The notes beneath the pieces are model-generated. The model ran no database searches and was not told where the DNA came from. It saw only the letters and a list, made by a program, of their open reading frames with translations. This document shows, piece by piece, positions 33,703 to 41,455 of a stretch of DNA of 52,366 nucleotides. The stretch's first letter is position 1; every line of letters begins with the position of its first letter. Source of the DNA: an uncultured Bacteroidales bacterium (GTDB taxonomy: Bacteria > Bacteroidota > Bacteroidia > Bacteroidales > F082); assembly GCA_937902805.1 (NCBI GenBank), contig CALEMB010000095.1, positions 1-52,366 on the forward strand. Direction: 5' to 3'. The translations under genes were made by a program, and so were the position numbers.

Positions 33703-34476
33703 TTAATTATTCATTTCCTTTTCAATCATTTCCTTCAATTCCGAAGCTTTCACGGTTTGGATTTCTCCGCCTGTGACCATGCTGATGTTGCCTGTTTCTT
33801 CGGAAACCACCAAAGCAATGCAGTCGTTGACCTCGGTCACGCCGATGGCGGCACGGTGGCGCAGGCCGTAGTGGCCGGGAATGTTGGTTTTCTGCGTGAC
33901 AGGCAGGATGCAACGGGCGGCCGTGATGCGGTTGTGGCGGATGACCATGGCACCGTCGTGCAAAGGGCTGTTTTTGAAGAAGATATTCTCAATCAGCGAG
34001 TGGCTGATGTCGGCATTGACCACCACACCCGTAGTGACGATGTCGTCCAAGTTGTTTTTGCGTGTCAGCAGGATGAGTGCGCCTTGTTTGATGTCGGACA
34101 TGTTGAGGCAGGCTTTGGTGATAGAATCGATGTCCAAATCCACATTGCTCCTTACCTTTAGGAATTTGAACCTGCGCGCAAATTTGCCTTCCTGGGCTTG
34201 GGCACCGATGGTGAACAAAAAGCGCCGTATCTCTGGTTGGAAAATGATAATCAGCGCGATGAAGCCCACACTGACGAAGGCACCAAGGATGGCGGTCAGC
34301 ATTTCCATCTGCAAGAACTTGACCAGTTGCCACAAGAGGAAGATGGTGACGATGCCGATGAAGATGCTCATGGCGGAGGTGCCTTTCAGCAGGCGGTAGA
34401 GGGCAAAGAACAAAGCCGCCACCAGGATGATATCAATGCAGTCAAAGACGCTAAATTGGATGAAAAGGTTAATCAT
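33703..34476 (-). CDS. cdaA: Diadenylate cyclase CdaA/DacA
   Basis: 257 residues. It makes the second messenger c-di-AMP from two ATP at the inner membrane. Three N-terminal transmembrane helices (about 12-30, 35-53 and 60-80) precede the DAC domain. The signature motifs are present: SPLHDGAMVI (DGA at 174-176) and GLRHRAAIG (RHR at 206-208). Length and order match the CdaA type. In Bacteroidetes cdaA commonly follows folP, as here: the genes are 21 bases apart on the same strand. A TAATTTTG -7-like match (34493-34500) overlaps the folP stop and might give extra transcription. Confidence 0.95.
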   Translation of the reverse strand: MINLFIQFSVFDCIDIILVAALFFALYRLLKGTSAMSIFIGIVTIFLLWQLVKFLQMEMLTAILGAFVSVGFIALIIIFQPEIRRFLFTIGAQAQEGKFARRFKFLKVRSNVDLDIDSITKACLNMSDIKQGALILLTRKNNLDDIVTTGVVVNADISHSLIENIFFKNSPLHDGAMVIRHNRITAARCILPVTQKTNIPGHYGLRHRAAIGVTEVNDCIALVVSEETGNISMVTGGEIQTVKASELKEMIEKEMNN

Positions 34477-34497
34477 GACTTCAAATTTGCGGCAAAA

Positions 34498-35343
34498 TTA
34501 CAAGGTTTTTCCGATACTTTGACAATAAGTCTCAACCAATTTGATGGCCTCTCGTGCGTTTTTCACGTCGTGGACACGCAAGATGTCAGCTCCGTTGAGT
34601 AAGGCGATGGTGTTCAAAACCGTCGTTCCGTTTTCGGCAGTCTGGGGCGTGGAACCTAATACCTTAAATATTAAAGACTTCCTTGAAATGCCGATGAGGA
34701 CGGGAAGGTTGTTGTGTCTATAACGCTCCAAATCGCTAAGTAACTGATAGTTGGCATCAAGGCTTTTGCCGAAGCCTATGCCAGGATCAAGGATGATTTG
34801 CTGGTCGCCGTAGGCTTCCAAGGTCTTGCATTGTTGGGCAAAGAAGTCCATCACGGTTTGGTGGATGTCGCCGCTGAGAGTGTATTGGTGCATGGTTTCG
34901 GGCGTGCCGACACAGTGCATCATCACGTAGGGGATATGGTTTTTCCCAATGTAAGGCAGCATTTCATTATCGAAAAGTCCGCCCGAGATGTCGTTGATGA
35001 TGTCGGCACCTTCACTCATGCAGGCTTCGGCCACGTTTTTTCGGAAGGTGTCGATCGAAATGAGCGTTTCGGGGAAGGCTTTTCTGATGGCTTTCAAGAT
35101 GGGAACGACACGCTCCATTTCCTCTTGTTCGGTGGCGATGGCGTTGTTGGGTCTGGTGGAGCAGCCTCCAATGTCGATGATGTCGGCACCATCAGAGAGC
35201 AAGGTCTCGCAATGGCGTATGGCATCATCCATTTGGTTGTATCGGCCACCGTCGGAAAACGAGTCGGGCGTGACGTTGAGGATGCCCATGAGGACGGGAC
35301 GGTCGAAAAGTATGGATTTGTTTTGAGTATTGAGTTTCAACAT
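34498..35343 (-). CDS. folP: Dihydropteroate synthase
   Basis: 281 residues, the full family length. It condenses 6-hydroxymethyl-dihydropterin diphosphate with p-aminobenzoate in folate synthesis and is the sulfonamide target. The first signature is NVTPDSFSDGG (23-33) and the second DGADIIDIGGCSTRP (51-65). Further conserved parts are ISIDTFRKNVA, INDISGG, ILDPGIGFGKS, and IGISRKS, and RVHDVKNA near the end. The Cys after IGG, where many enzymes have Glu or Tyr, is a tolerated position. Upstream of cdaA in an apparent operon, and divergent from the DUF4160 gene. Confidence 0.95.
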   Translation of the reverse strand: MLKLNTQNKSILFDRPVLMGILNVTPDSFSDGGRYNQMDDAIRHCETLLSDGADIIDIGGCSTRPNNAIATEQEEMERVVPILKAIRKAFPETLISIDTFRKNVAEACMSEGADIINDISGGLFDNEMLPYIGKNHIPYVMMHCVGTPETMHQYTLSGDIHQTVMDFFAQQCKTLEAYGDQQIILDPGIGFGKSLDANYQLLSDLERYRHNNLPVLIGISRKSLIFKVLGSTPQTAENGTTVLNTIALLNGADILRVHDVKNAREAIKLVETYCQSIGKTL

Positions 35344-35356
35344 GGTGCTTTTCTTG

Positions 35357-35364
35357 CAAAATTA
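35357..35364 (-). promoter_or_regulatory. -7 element (TAATTTTG) of folP
   Basis: On the minus strand TAATTTTG lies 13 bases before the folP ATG at 35343, giving a very short leader for the folP-cdaA unit. Confidence 0.65.
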
Positions 35365-35443
35365 CAGATTTTTTTGAAAATGGCAAGCGATGGTCATTTT
35401 TGCGCTTTCGGGAAAAATAATACGGTATTAATTGGATTTTCAT

Positions 35444-35451
35444 TATATTTG
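35444..35451 (+). promoter_or_regulatory. -7 element (TATATTTG) of the DUF4160-DUF2442 unit
   Basis: TATATTTG, 21 bases before the ATG at 35473. Divergent from the folP promoter, about 80 bases away. Confidence 0.65.
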
Positions 35452-35472
35452 CAGGCGATTATTGTATACCTT

Positions 35473-35766
35473 ATGGGACAATTGGCATTTCTAAAGACGT
35501 TCATCCTAGTGGCTATGTCGATTGACGCAAACGACAACCGCCGACATGTCCATGTTTTTCAAAAAGGACAACGTCACCTGAAGTCAGTGGCCAAGATTTG
35601 GATTGAGTCAAACGGCGAAAAATGCATTGAAATTGCTGAATCAACCCTGTCGGCCAAGGAGAACAAAATGTTGGCGGATGCCATTGATCGCCATTGGGAA
35701 TACATCAACGAACAAATAACGATAACATTCCGTGGAGAAAAGACACGGCCGATTAATATCGAATAA
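35473..35766 (+). CDS. DUF4160 protein
   Basis: 97 residues from the ATG at 35473. The core pattern of DUF4160 is visible: an N-terminal strand (FLKTFILVAMS), then DANDNRRHVHVFQKG, where family members have a His-x-His around 'PHFHV'. The C-terminal helix (KENKMLADAIDRHWEYINEQ) is longer than the family core, with a short basic tail. DUF4160 genes are nearly always next to DUF2442 genes, as here (18-base gap). The pair has been proposed to be toxin-antitoxin-like, but I know of no settled mechanism. The start was chosen because the promoter lies 21 bases upstream. Confidence 0.75.
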   Translation: MGQLAFLKTFILVAMSIDANDNRRHVHVFQKGQRHLKSVAKIWIESNGEKCIEIAESTLSAKENKMLADAIDRHWEYINEQITITFRGEKTRPINIE

Positions 35767-35784
35767 GTATAGGAGAATAAAGAT

Positions 35785-36027
35785 ATGTGTAAGATTCCAA
35801 ACGTAAACATAGGCATTAAGGACATGGATTTCACAACTCGTCGAGGCATGTTCATTGTGCGCCTGACAGATGGACGCGAAATTGCTGTTCCTGTTTCGAT
35901 GTTCCCTGATATCAAGCAGATGTCACTCAAGGAACGCAACGAATGGATGATTTTGGATGACCAATACTTCACCTTTGAGCACATGAGTCGTGTTTATTCT
36001 GTGCTTGACATTCTTAAAGTAGCCTAA
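35785..36027 (+). CDS. DUF2442 protein
   Basis: 80 residues. It has the DUF2442 pattern: a first strand FIVRLTDGREIAVPVSMFP, then LKERNEWMILDDQYFTFEHM and the closing SVLDILKV, corresponding to the family's W-x-x-x-D-x-x-x-I segment. It is the partner of the DUF4160 gene 18 bases upstream, and only 11 bases separate it from the DUF1599 gene. It may therefore be co-transcribed with the following housekeeping-type genes. An antitoxin-like role is inference. Confidence 0.75.
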   Translation: MCKIPNVNIGIKDMDFTTRRGMFIVRLTDGREIAVPVSMFPDIKQMSLKERNEWMILDDQYFTFEHMSRVYSVLDILKVA

Positions 36028-36038
36028 AGTCATTGATT

Positions 36039-36581
36039 ATGCAAAAGAAAGATACAAAAGCCCAATTTCATGGTGTTTTGGAGCAATGCCGAAAGATGTT
36101 TGTCGATAAGATGAAGGACTACGGTCCGGCATGGCGTATTTTGCGCACGCCATCCATTACTGATCAAATTTATATCAAGGTAAAGAGAATCAGGACTTTG
36201 CAAACGACTTCGGAGCAGATGGTCGATGAAGGCATTGAGCCAGAGTTCATCGGCATCGTCAACTATGCGGCAATGGGCATCATCCAGTTGCAGCGCGGTG
36301 TCGTGGACCAGCCCGACTTGACTGCTGAAGAGGCAACGGCTTTATATGACAAGGTCACCAACGAGGCCTACGAGCTGATGACCCGCAAGAACCACGACTA
36401 CGACGAGGCTTGGCGCGATATGCGTGTCAGCTCCATCACTGACCTCATCATGAGCAAAGTGCTGCGCACCAAGTCCATCGAGGACCATAACGGCAAAACC
36501 CTTGTCTCTGAGGGTCTTGACGCCAACTATTACGATATGATCAACTATGCGGTGTTTGCGCTGATTTTGATGAGCGAATAA
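36039..36581 (+). CDS. DUF1599 protein
   Basis: 180 residues from the ATG at 36039. Two tandem copies of one motif are evident: MKDYGPAWRILRTPSITDQI near the start and NHDYDEAWRDMRVSSITDLI in the second half, each followed by KVxRxxxL/TKS and then INYAxxxxI. This is the DUF1599 duplication, also called nucleotide modification-associated domain 1; the exact role is not known. It is helical and cytosolic. In Bacteroidetes the gene is commonly upstream of a DoxX-like gene and tpiA, as here. Confidence 0.85.
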   Translation: MQKKDTKAQFHGVLEQCRKMFVDKMKDYGPAWRILRTPSITDQIYIKVKRIRTLQTTSEQMVDEGIEPEFIGIVNYAAMGIIQLQRGVVDQPDLTAEEATALYDKVTNEAYELMTRKNHDYDEAWRDMRVSSITDLIMSKVLRTKSIEDHNGKTLVSEGLDANYYDMINYAVFALILMSE

Positions 36582-36602
36582 CCCCGCTGAAATCTCATAG
36601 CC

Positions 36603-37838
36603 ATGAAGAAAGAAACGAATACAATGCCTTGGATCAGCATTTTGGTGGGTTTGGCCTCAGCGGTGGGAATCTATTTCCTGCCCGACTTCCATTATTGGTT
36701 TTTGGCCATTTTGCTGCTTAACCTGTTGGCTTCCTTGGTGTTTAGCAAAAAATACAGCCCTGGAGCATTGACCATCTGCCGCCTGTTGGTGGGTGCTTTG
36801 TTCATTTTCAGCAGCTTCACCAAAGGCGTTGACCCATTGGGAACCAAGTATAAGATGCTGGATTACCTGGCGGTATATGGTATGACCTGGCTGAACGATT
36901 ATGCCTTGGTCTTGGCCATGCTGATGATTTTGGCCGAGTTTATCGTCGGTATCTGTCTGCTGACCAAGGTGTTCCCACGGTTGGCAGTGTTGGGTGCCAC
37001 CTTGCTGATGCTGTTTTTCACCATCACCACCCTGTTCGATGCCTTGTACGACTTGGTGCCCGACTGCGGCTGTTTCGGTACGGCTATCAAAATGAGCAAT
37101 TGGCAGACCTTCTACAAGAATCTCGTTATTGATGCGGTTCTTATTCCGCTGATTATGAACAATGGGCAGCTGAAAAACAAGCTGGAAAACGGCGTTCAGT
37201 TGATCCTCGCCTGCGCTTTTGGCTTGGCATTTTTAGGATTCGAGATTTACAATTATCGCCACTTGCCTGTTGTTGACTTTATGAATTGGAAGGTGGGTAA
37301 GCAGCTGACCGTTGAGACCCAAGACGCAAGCAAAGTGTTCCTGACCTATAGGAACAAAGCCACGGGCGAGACGAAGGAATATCTGTCACCCAACTATCCA
37401 TGGAACGACTCGGTGTGGATGTCGCAGTGGGAGTTTGTCGACCAAAGGGTGGAAGGCGGAACCAACTTCCTTGGATTCAGTGCCTTGGATGAAGACGGCA
37501 ACGATATTACCGAGAGCATTCTTACCACAGAAAATCTGCTGATGTTCACTTCCCATGATTTGTCGAAGCTGACGGAAAAAGATTGGGAAAAAGCCAAGGA
37601 GATCACGGCTCTTGCTGAAGAACATGGCATGACGGTGATTTGGGTGGTTGCCGAAGAACCGCATTACGTGCAGCATTTGCAGGAAAAATACGATTTCCTG
37701 TTCGAGGTGTATTATGCCGACGAGTTGGAAATCAAGCCGATAGTGCGTTCCAACCCAGGCTTGATTTGGCTTGACAACGGTTTAGTCAAAGACAAGTGGA
37801 GCTCGGTTGACTTTTCGAAGGCTTTGAAGGCATTGTGA
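36603..37838 (+). CDS. DoxX/MauE-like membrane protein with C-terminal thioredoxin-like region (BT_3928 type)
   Basis: 411 residues. Two N-terminal helices are followed by a DoxX/MauE-like four-helix domain (LLVGALFIFSSFTKGVDPLG, MILAEFIVGICLLTKVF). The loop LVPDCGCFGTAI carries the CxCFG pair seen in MauE-type proteins that support disulfide chemistry. After a fifth helix (about 200-215) the protein has a soluble domain of about 190 residues. It ends with a thioredoxin-like pattern (MTVIWVVAEEP, NPGLIWLDNGLVKDKWS) but no CXXC. Bacteroidetes versions sit between DUF1599 and tpiA. It is probably an envelope redox-linked protein; the function is unproven. Confidence 0.8.
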   Translation: MKKETNTMPWISILVGLASAVGIYFLPDFHYWFLAILLLNLLASLVFSKKYSPGALTICRLLVGALFIFSSFTKGVDPLGTKYKMLDYLAVYGMTWLNDYALVLAMLMILAEFIVGICLLTKVFPRLAVLGATLLMLFFTITTLFDALYDLVPDCGCFGTAIKMSNWQTFYKNLVIDAVLIPLIMNNGQLKNKLENGVQLILACAFGLAFLGFEIYNYRHLPVVDFMNWKVGKQLTVETQDASKVFLTYRNKATGETKEYLSPNYPWNDSVWMSQWEFVDQRVEGGTNFLGFSALDEDGNDITESILTTENLLMFTSHDLSKLTEKDWEKAKEITALAEEHGMTVIWVVAEEPHYVQHLQEKYDFLFEVYYADELEIKPIVRSNPGLIWLDNGLVKDKWSSVDFSKALKAL

Positions 37839-37842
37839 CACC

Positions 37843-38910
37843 ATGGGGAGCTACATCATCAGGAAGTTGCTGTATGGTATCGCGGTGCTTTGGGGTGTCG
37901 CGACGCTGGTGTTTTTCCTTTTCAACATCCTACCCGGTGACCCTGCCCAGATGATGCTTGGCCAGCGTGCCGACCAAGAGTCGGTGAATGCCATCCGCGA
38001 GGAGTTGGGCCTTAACCAAAGTCTTGGAAAACAATATGTCGACTATCTGAATGACCTTGTTCCGATTTCGTTTTACGATGTCTCGGAAGGCGAACAAAAG
38101 CTGCAAAAAATCGGGAATTACGCCAAGATTGCGACTTTGGGTGCGACGGCTATCGTGTTGAAGGCACCCTACTTGCGCATGTCGTACCAAAGCAAACGAA
38201 AGGTTTCCGACATTTTGGGCGAGGCATTCCCCAATACATTGTTACTGGCTGCCGTTTCCATCTCCATTGCGATGGTTTTGGGCTTGGTGATAGGCATTCT
38301 AACGGCTGTCATCAACACCAAGTTTCTCAACAAGTTGACGCTTTTCATCACCACGATAGGCATGTCCTTGCCTTCGTTTTTTGCAGCCATCCTGATGGCA
38401 TGGATTTTCGGTTTTTTGCTTGAACATTATACCGGACTGAGCATGACGGGCAGCCTTTACACTGTCGATGAATATGGTAGGGGAGAGTTCTTGAGTTTGC
38501 GCAACCTTATTTTGCCTGCCTTGACATTGGGCATGCGTCCTTTGGCCGTGGTGACGGAATTGACACGCACCTCGTTACTTGAAGCCATGTCGATGGATTA
38601 TGTGCGCACGGCACGTGCCAAAGGTTTGAAACCATGGCGTGTCATCTGCGTCCATGCCTTGCGCAATGCCTTGAACCCTGTGGTGACGGCGGTTTCGGGA
38701 TGGTTTGCTTCGTTGTTGGCGGGTGCGGTCTTTGTGGAGTATGTCTTCGACTGGAAAGGCATTGGCGTGGTGGTGGTGGATGCGCTGGACAAATACGATT
38801 TCCCTGTCATCATGGGGGCAGTGTTGCTCATTGCGGTCATGCTGATTATTGTCAATATTGTGGTTGACATCATTTATGGATTTATTGACCCGAGAGTGAG
38901 GATTACATAG
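37843..38910 (+). CDS. ABC transporter permease, DppB/OppB type
   Basis: 355 residues. The start MGSYIIRKLLYGIAVLWGVA, the FNILPGDPAQMMLG segment and six transmembrane helices define the peptide/nickel permease family. The ATPase-coupling EAA loop is seen as DYVRTARAKGLKPWRVICVH. The region between helices 1 and 2 carries an insertion of about 40 residues compared with E. coli DppB. It starts 4 bases after the DoxX-like gene. The usual partners (binding protein, second permease, ATPases) are not in the window, so it must work with proteins encoded elsewhere. Confidence 0.9.
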   Translation: MGSYIIRKLLYGIAVLWGVATLVFFLFNILPGDPAQMMLGQRADQESVNAIREELGLNQSLGKQYVDYLNDLVPISFYDVSEGEQKLQKIGNYAKIATLGATAIVLKAPYLRMSYQSKRKVSDILGEAFPNTLLLAAVSISIAMVLGLVIGILTAVINTKFLNKLTLFITTIGMSLPSFFAAILMAWIFGFLLEHYTGLSMTGSLYTVDEYGRGEFLSLRNLILPALTLGMRPLAVVTELTRTSLLEAMSMDYVRTARAKGLKPWRVICVHALRNALNPVVTAVSGWFASLLAGAVFVEYVFDWKGIGVVVVDALDKYDFPVIMGAVLLIAVMLIIVNIVVDIIYGFIDPRVRIT

Positions 38911-38915
38911 GAGAC

Positions 38916-38973
38916 GGCCCTTCGACAAGCTCAGGGACCTGCAAAAGCTAAGGTCGTTGAGCCTGTCGAAACG
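38916..38973. repeat. Inverted pair of TTCGACAAGCTCAG-type repeats
   Basis: CCCTTCGACAAGCTCAGGG (38918-38936) and the inverse GGTCGTTGAGCCTGTCGAAA (38952-38971) face each other and can form a stem just after the permease gene. Same family as inside parC. Confidence 0.85.
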
Positions 38974-39020
38974 CCGATACAATCTTGAATCTTTGAATTT
39001 TAAATTTTGAATCTTGAATC

Positions 39021-39770
39021 TTGAATAAAATCGGAACATACGAATTCGTGGCAGAGCCGTTCCACTGCGATTTTTCGGGACGGATGTTTCTCGGCCATCT
39101 CGGCAATCAGATGCTGAATGCCGCCGACTTCCATTCCACCGCGCGTGGCTTCGGGATGAAGTATCTGATGGGCGTCAAACGGTCGTGGGTACTGTCGAGG
39201 CTGGCCATCGAGATGGAGGAAATGCCAGAGCAACATACACATTACATGGTGGAGACTTGGGTGGAGGGTGCGATGAAATACTTCACCAGCCGTAACTTCT
39301 GCGTGTCGGATGGCAATGGACACATCTATGGCTATGGTCGTTCTGTATGGGCGATGATTGACACGGAGACGCGGCAACCCACCGACATTTATGCCATCGA
39401 CAATGGTGCTATCAACAACTGGATTGAGGCTGACAAGCCATGCCCTATTGAGAGAGGTGGTCGTGTGAAGATGGATGAAAACGCGACGTTGGTGCGGACG
39501 ATGGACGTCAGCTATAACGACATAGACATCAACGGACACGTCAACTCGATGAAATATATCGAGCATGTGCTGGACTTGTGGGATGTTGATTGGTATCGCG
39601 AGCACCGCCTCAAACGCTTTGAGATTGCCTACGTCGCTGAGGCACACCAAGGCGAGAAACTGAGTTTCTATCGTGAACAGACCGCTGATAATGAGTATTG
39701 TGTGCGGCTGAATAAGATGAATGAAACAGGTAAGGAAACAGAGGTCTGCCGGTGTAAGCTGTTTTTCTAA
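39021..39770 (+). CDS. Acyl-ACP thioesterase
   Basis: 249 residues. It hydrolyses acyl-ACP to free fatty acids (FatA/FatB-like, double hot-dog fold). The N-terminal hot-dog begins GTYEFVAEPFHCDFSG, and the second half holds DVSYNDIDINGHVNSMKYIE with the catalytic Asn-His pair around NGHVNS. The Bacteroidetes orthologues begin with NKIGTYxFVAEPF, so almost nothing is missing. No ATG is available: the only start preserving this is TTG at 39021, because TGA lies in frame just upstream (39015-39017). That TTG lies in a run of TTGAATC repeats. Confidence 0.85.
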   Translation: MNKIGTYEFVAEPFHCDFSGRMFLGHLGNQMLNAADFHSTARGFGMKYLMGVKRSWVLSRLAIEMEEMPEQHTHYMVETWVEGAMKYFTSRNFCVSDGNGHIYGYGRSVWAMIDTETRQPTDIYAIDNGAINNWIEADKPCPIERGGRVKMDENATLVRTMDVSYNDIDINGHVNSMKYIEHVLDLWDVDWYREHRLKRFEIAYVAEAHQGEKLSFYREQTADNEYCVRLNKMNETGKETEVCRCKLFF

Positions 39771-39778
39771 CTTTTTTG

Positions 39779-39786
39779 TATTTTTG
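39779..39786 (+). promoter_or_regulatory. -7 element (TATTTTTG) of tpiA
   Basis: TATTTTTG, 42 bases before the tpiA ATG at 39829 and just after the thioesterase stop. It probably drives tpiA-prmA and perhaps the large gene downstream. Confidence 0.65.
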
Positions 39787-39828
39787 TACCTTTAATCATT
39801 GAATATTGAATTTATAAATTGAAATACC

Positions 39829-40608
39829 ATGAGAAGCAAAATCGTTGCAGGAAACTGGAAAATGAACCTCACTTTCGATGAGGCAGAGATTTTGGTCGAC
39901 GATATCCTTGACCGCCTTGATGAACAAGAAGAGATGGGCTGCGAAGTCATTATCTGCCCGCCTCTTCCTTATTTGGAAATGTTGACGGACTATGAATTTG
40001 AAGAGCAGCGTTTCAATGTGGGCGCACAGAATTGCAGTGCCTACGACAAGGGTGCCTACACGGGCGAGGTGTCGGCCAAGATGCTGAAGTCCATTGATGT
40101 GGATTATTGCATCGTTGGTCACAGCGAGCGCAGGAAATACTTTGGCGAGACCAACGAAATCCTTGCCGAGAAAATCAACCGCCTGATTGAAAACAACGTG
40201 TCGCCGATTTATTGTGTCGGTGAGGTGCTGGAGGAACGTGAGGCTGGCCGCCATTTCGAGGTCGTCAAGGAGCAACTGGAAAAGGGCTTGTTCCACTTGG
40301 ACGGCGATGCCATCTATGAAACCATTATCGCCTACGAACCCGTTTGGGCCATTGGCACAGGTAAGACCGCCACGCCTGAGCAGGCACAAGAGATGCACGC
40401 TTACATCCGTTCGTTGATCAAGGAACACTACGATGAGGCCACAGCTGACGAAATCCGCATCCTCTACGGCGGCAGCTGCAATGCCAAGAACGCCACCGAG
40501 TTGTTCTCACAACCCGACGTTGACGGCGGCTTGATTGGTGGTGCTTCCCTGAAGGCTGAAGACTTTGTCTCCATCTGCAACCAGGCCTCACATATCGGCG
40601 AAGAATGA
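39829..40608 (+). CDS. tpiA: Triosephosphate isomerase
   Basis: 259 residues, full length. It interconverts dihydroxyacetone phosphate and glyceraldehyde 3-phosphate in glycolysis and gluconeogenesis. Active-site groups are visible: AGNWKMN with Lys11, the electrophilic His98 in IVGHSERR, and the catalytic base Glu170 in AYEPVWAIGTGK, followed by the mobile loop 6. ILYGGS and the phosphate-binding GGLIGGASL are near the end. Start at 39829 gives the standard MRxKIVAGNWKMN opening. Its stop overlaps the start of prmA by four bases, so the two are translationally coupled. Confidence 0.96.
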   Translation: MRSKIVAGNWKMNLTFDEAEILVDDILDRLDEQEEMGCEVIICPPLPYLEMLTDYEFEEQRFNVGAQNCSAYDKGAYTGEVSAKMLKSIDVDYCIVGHSERRKYFGETNEILAEKINRLIENNVSPIYCVGEVLEEREAGRHFEVVKEQLEKGLFHLDGDAIYETIIAYEPVWAIGTGKTATPEQAQEMHAYIRSLIKEHYDEATADEIRILYGGSCNAKNATELFSQPDVDGGLIGGASLKAEDFVSICNQASHIGEE

Positions 40609-41432
40609 AGACCTTCGAATACACCTTTACCGCACCGTCGTCAGACATCCAGCACGATATGCTGACGACGATGCTGGCAGAAATCGGTTTTGACTCCTTT
40701 ATGGACGAGGATCGAAGCCTGAAAGCCTATTGCTCAGCCGATAGCCGAGATGATATCGCGGTGGAGCACCTTTTGGACGAGCCGTCGTTTTCTGACATTC
40801 GTCTGCTGAAGGTGGAGGAGATGCCCGACAAGGACTGGAACGAGCTTTGGGAGGCTTCTTACCAGCCTGTGGTGGTCAATGAGCGCTGCCGTGTGAGGGC
40901 TCCCTTCCATGATCCTGACCCAAACTTTGAGTATGACCTTGTCATTGAGCCGAAGATGTCGTTTGGTACAGCCAACCACGAGACGACTGCCCAAATTATA
41001 CAATTGATGTTGGAGACGGATTTCAAAGGCAAGGAAGTCCTCGACATGGGCAGCGGTACGGCGGTGTTGGCGATTCTCGCCAAGAAGCTGGATGCAGCAC
41101 ATACCGTCGCCATCGACAACGACGAATGGGCCTACCGCAATGCCTTCACAAATTGCGAGTTGAACGGCATTTCCGACATCGAAATCGTCCTCGGTGATGC
41201 CTCTGCGATTCATGGTAGCTTCGATGTGGTGCTGGCCAACATCAATCGTAACATCCTTTTGCGCGACATGCAGCATTATGTCGCTGCCATGCGTCCTGAT
41301 GCCCACATCTTCTTCAGCGGGTTTTACACTGAGGATTTGGAGAGCATCAAGGCGGAGGCGCAGCGTTTGGGTTTGCGCTACTGCCGCCATTTGAGCCGCA
41401 ACAACTGGGTTGCTGCTGAATTTATTAAATAA
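40605..41432 (+). CDS. prmA: Ribosomal protein L11 methyltransferase
   Basis: 275 residues. A Rossmann-fold SAM-dependent methyltransferase that modifies ribosomal protein L11. The N-terminal substrate-recognition domain covers about 1-90, ending in the family's DWNELWEASYQPV. Then come FGTANHETT, motif I VLDMGSGTAVLAIL (145-158), the acidic AIDNDEWA, and VVLANINRNIL (the NxN stretch of the family). The protein ends in a beta strand, WVAAEFIK. It is somewhat shorter than gammaproteobacterial PrmA but typical for Bacteroidetes. It overlaps tpiA by 4 bases. Confidence 0.93.
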   Translation: MKTFEYTFTAPSSDIQHDMLTTMLAEIGFDSFMDEDRSLKAYCSADSRDDIAVEHLLDEPSFSDIRLLKVEEMPDKDWNELWEASYQPVVVNERCRVRAPFHDPDPNFEYDLVIEPKMSFGTANHETTAQIIQLMLETDFKGKEVLDMGSGTAVLAILAKKLDAAHTVAIDNDEWAYRNAFTNCELNGISDIEIVLGDASAIHGSFDVVLANINRNILLRDMQHYVAAMRPDAHIFFSGFYTEDLESIKAEAQRLGLRYCRHLSRNNWVAAEFIK

Positions 41433-41455
41433 TTGATTATTAACTGGATAATAGA

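Noticed and set aside
34798..35472. Long open frame on the plus strand upstream of the DUF4160 gene
   Set aside because: It is the antisense shadow of folP; only the part from 35473 has family resemblance and its own promoter.
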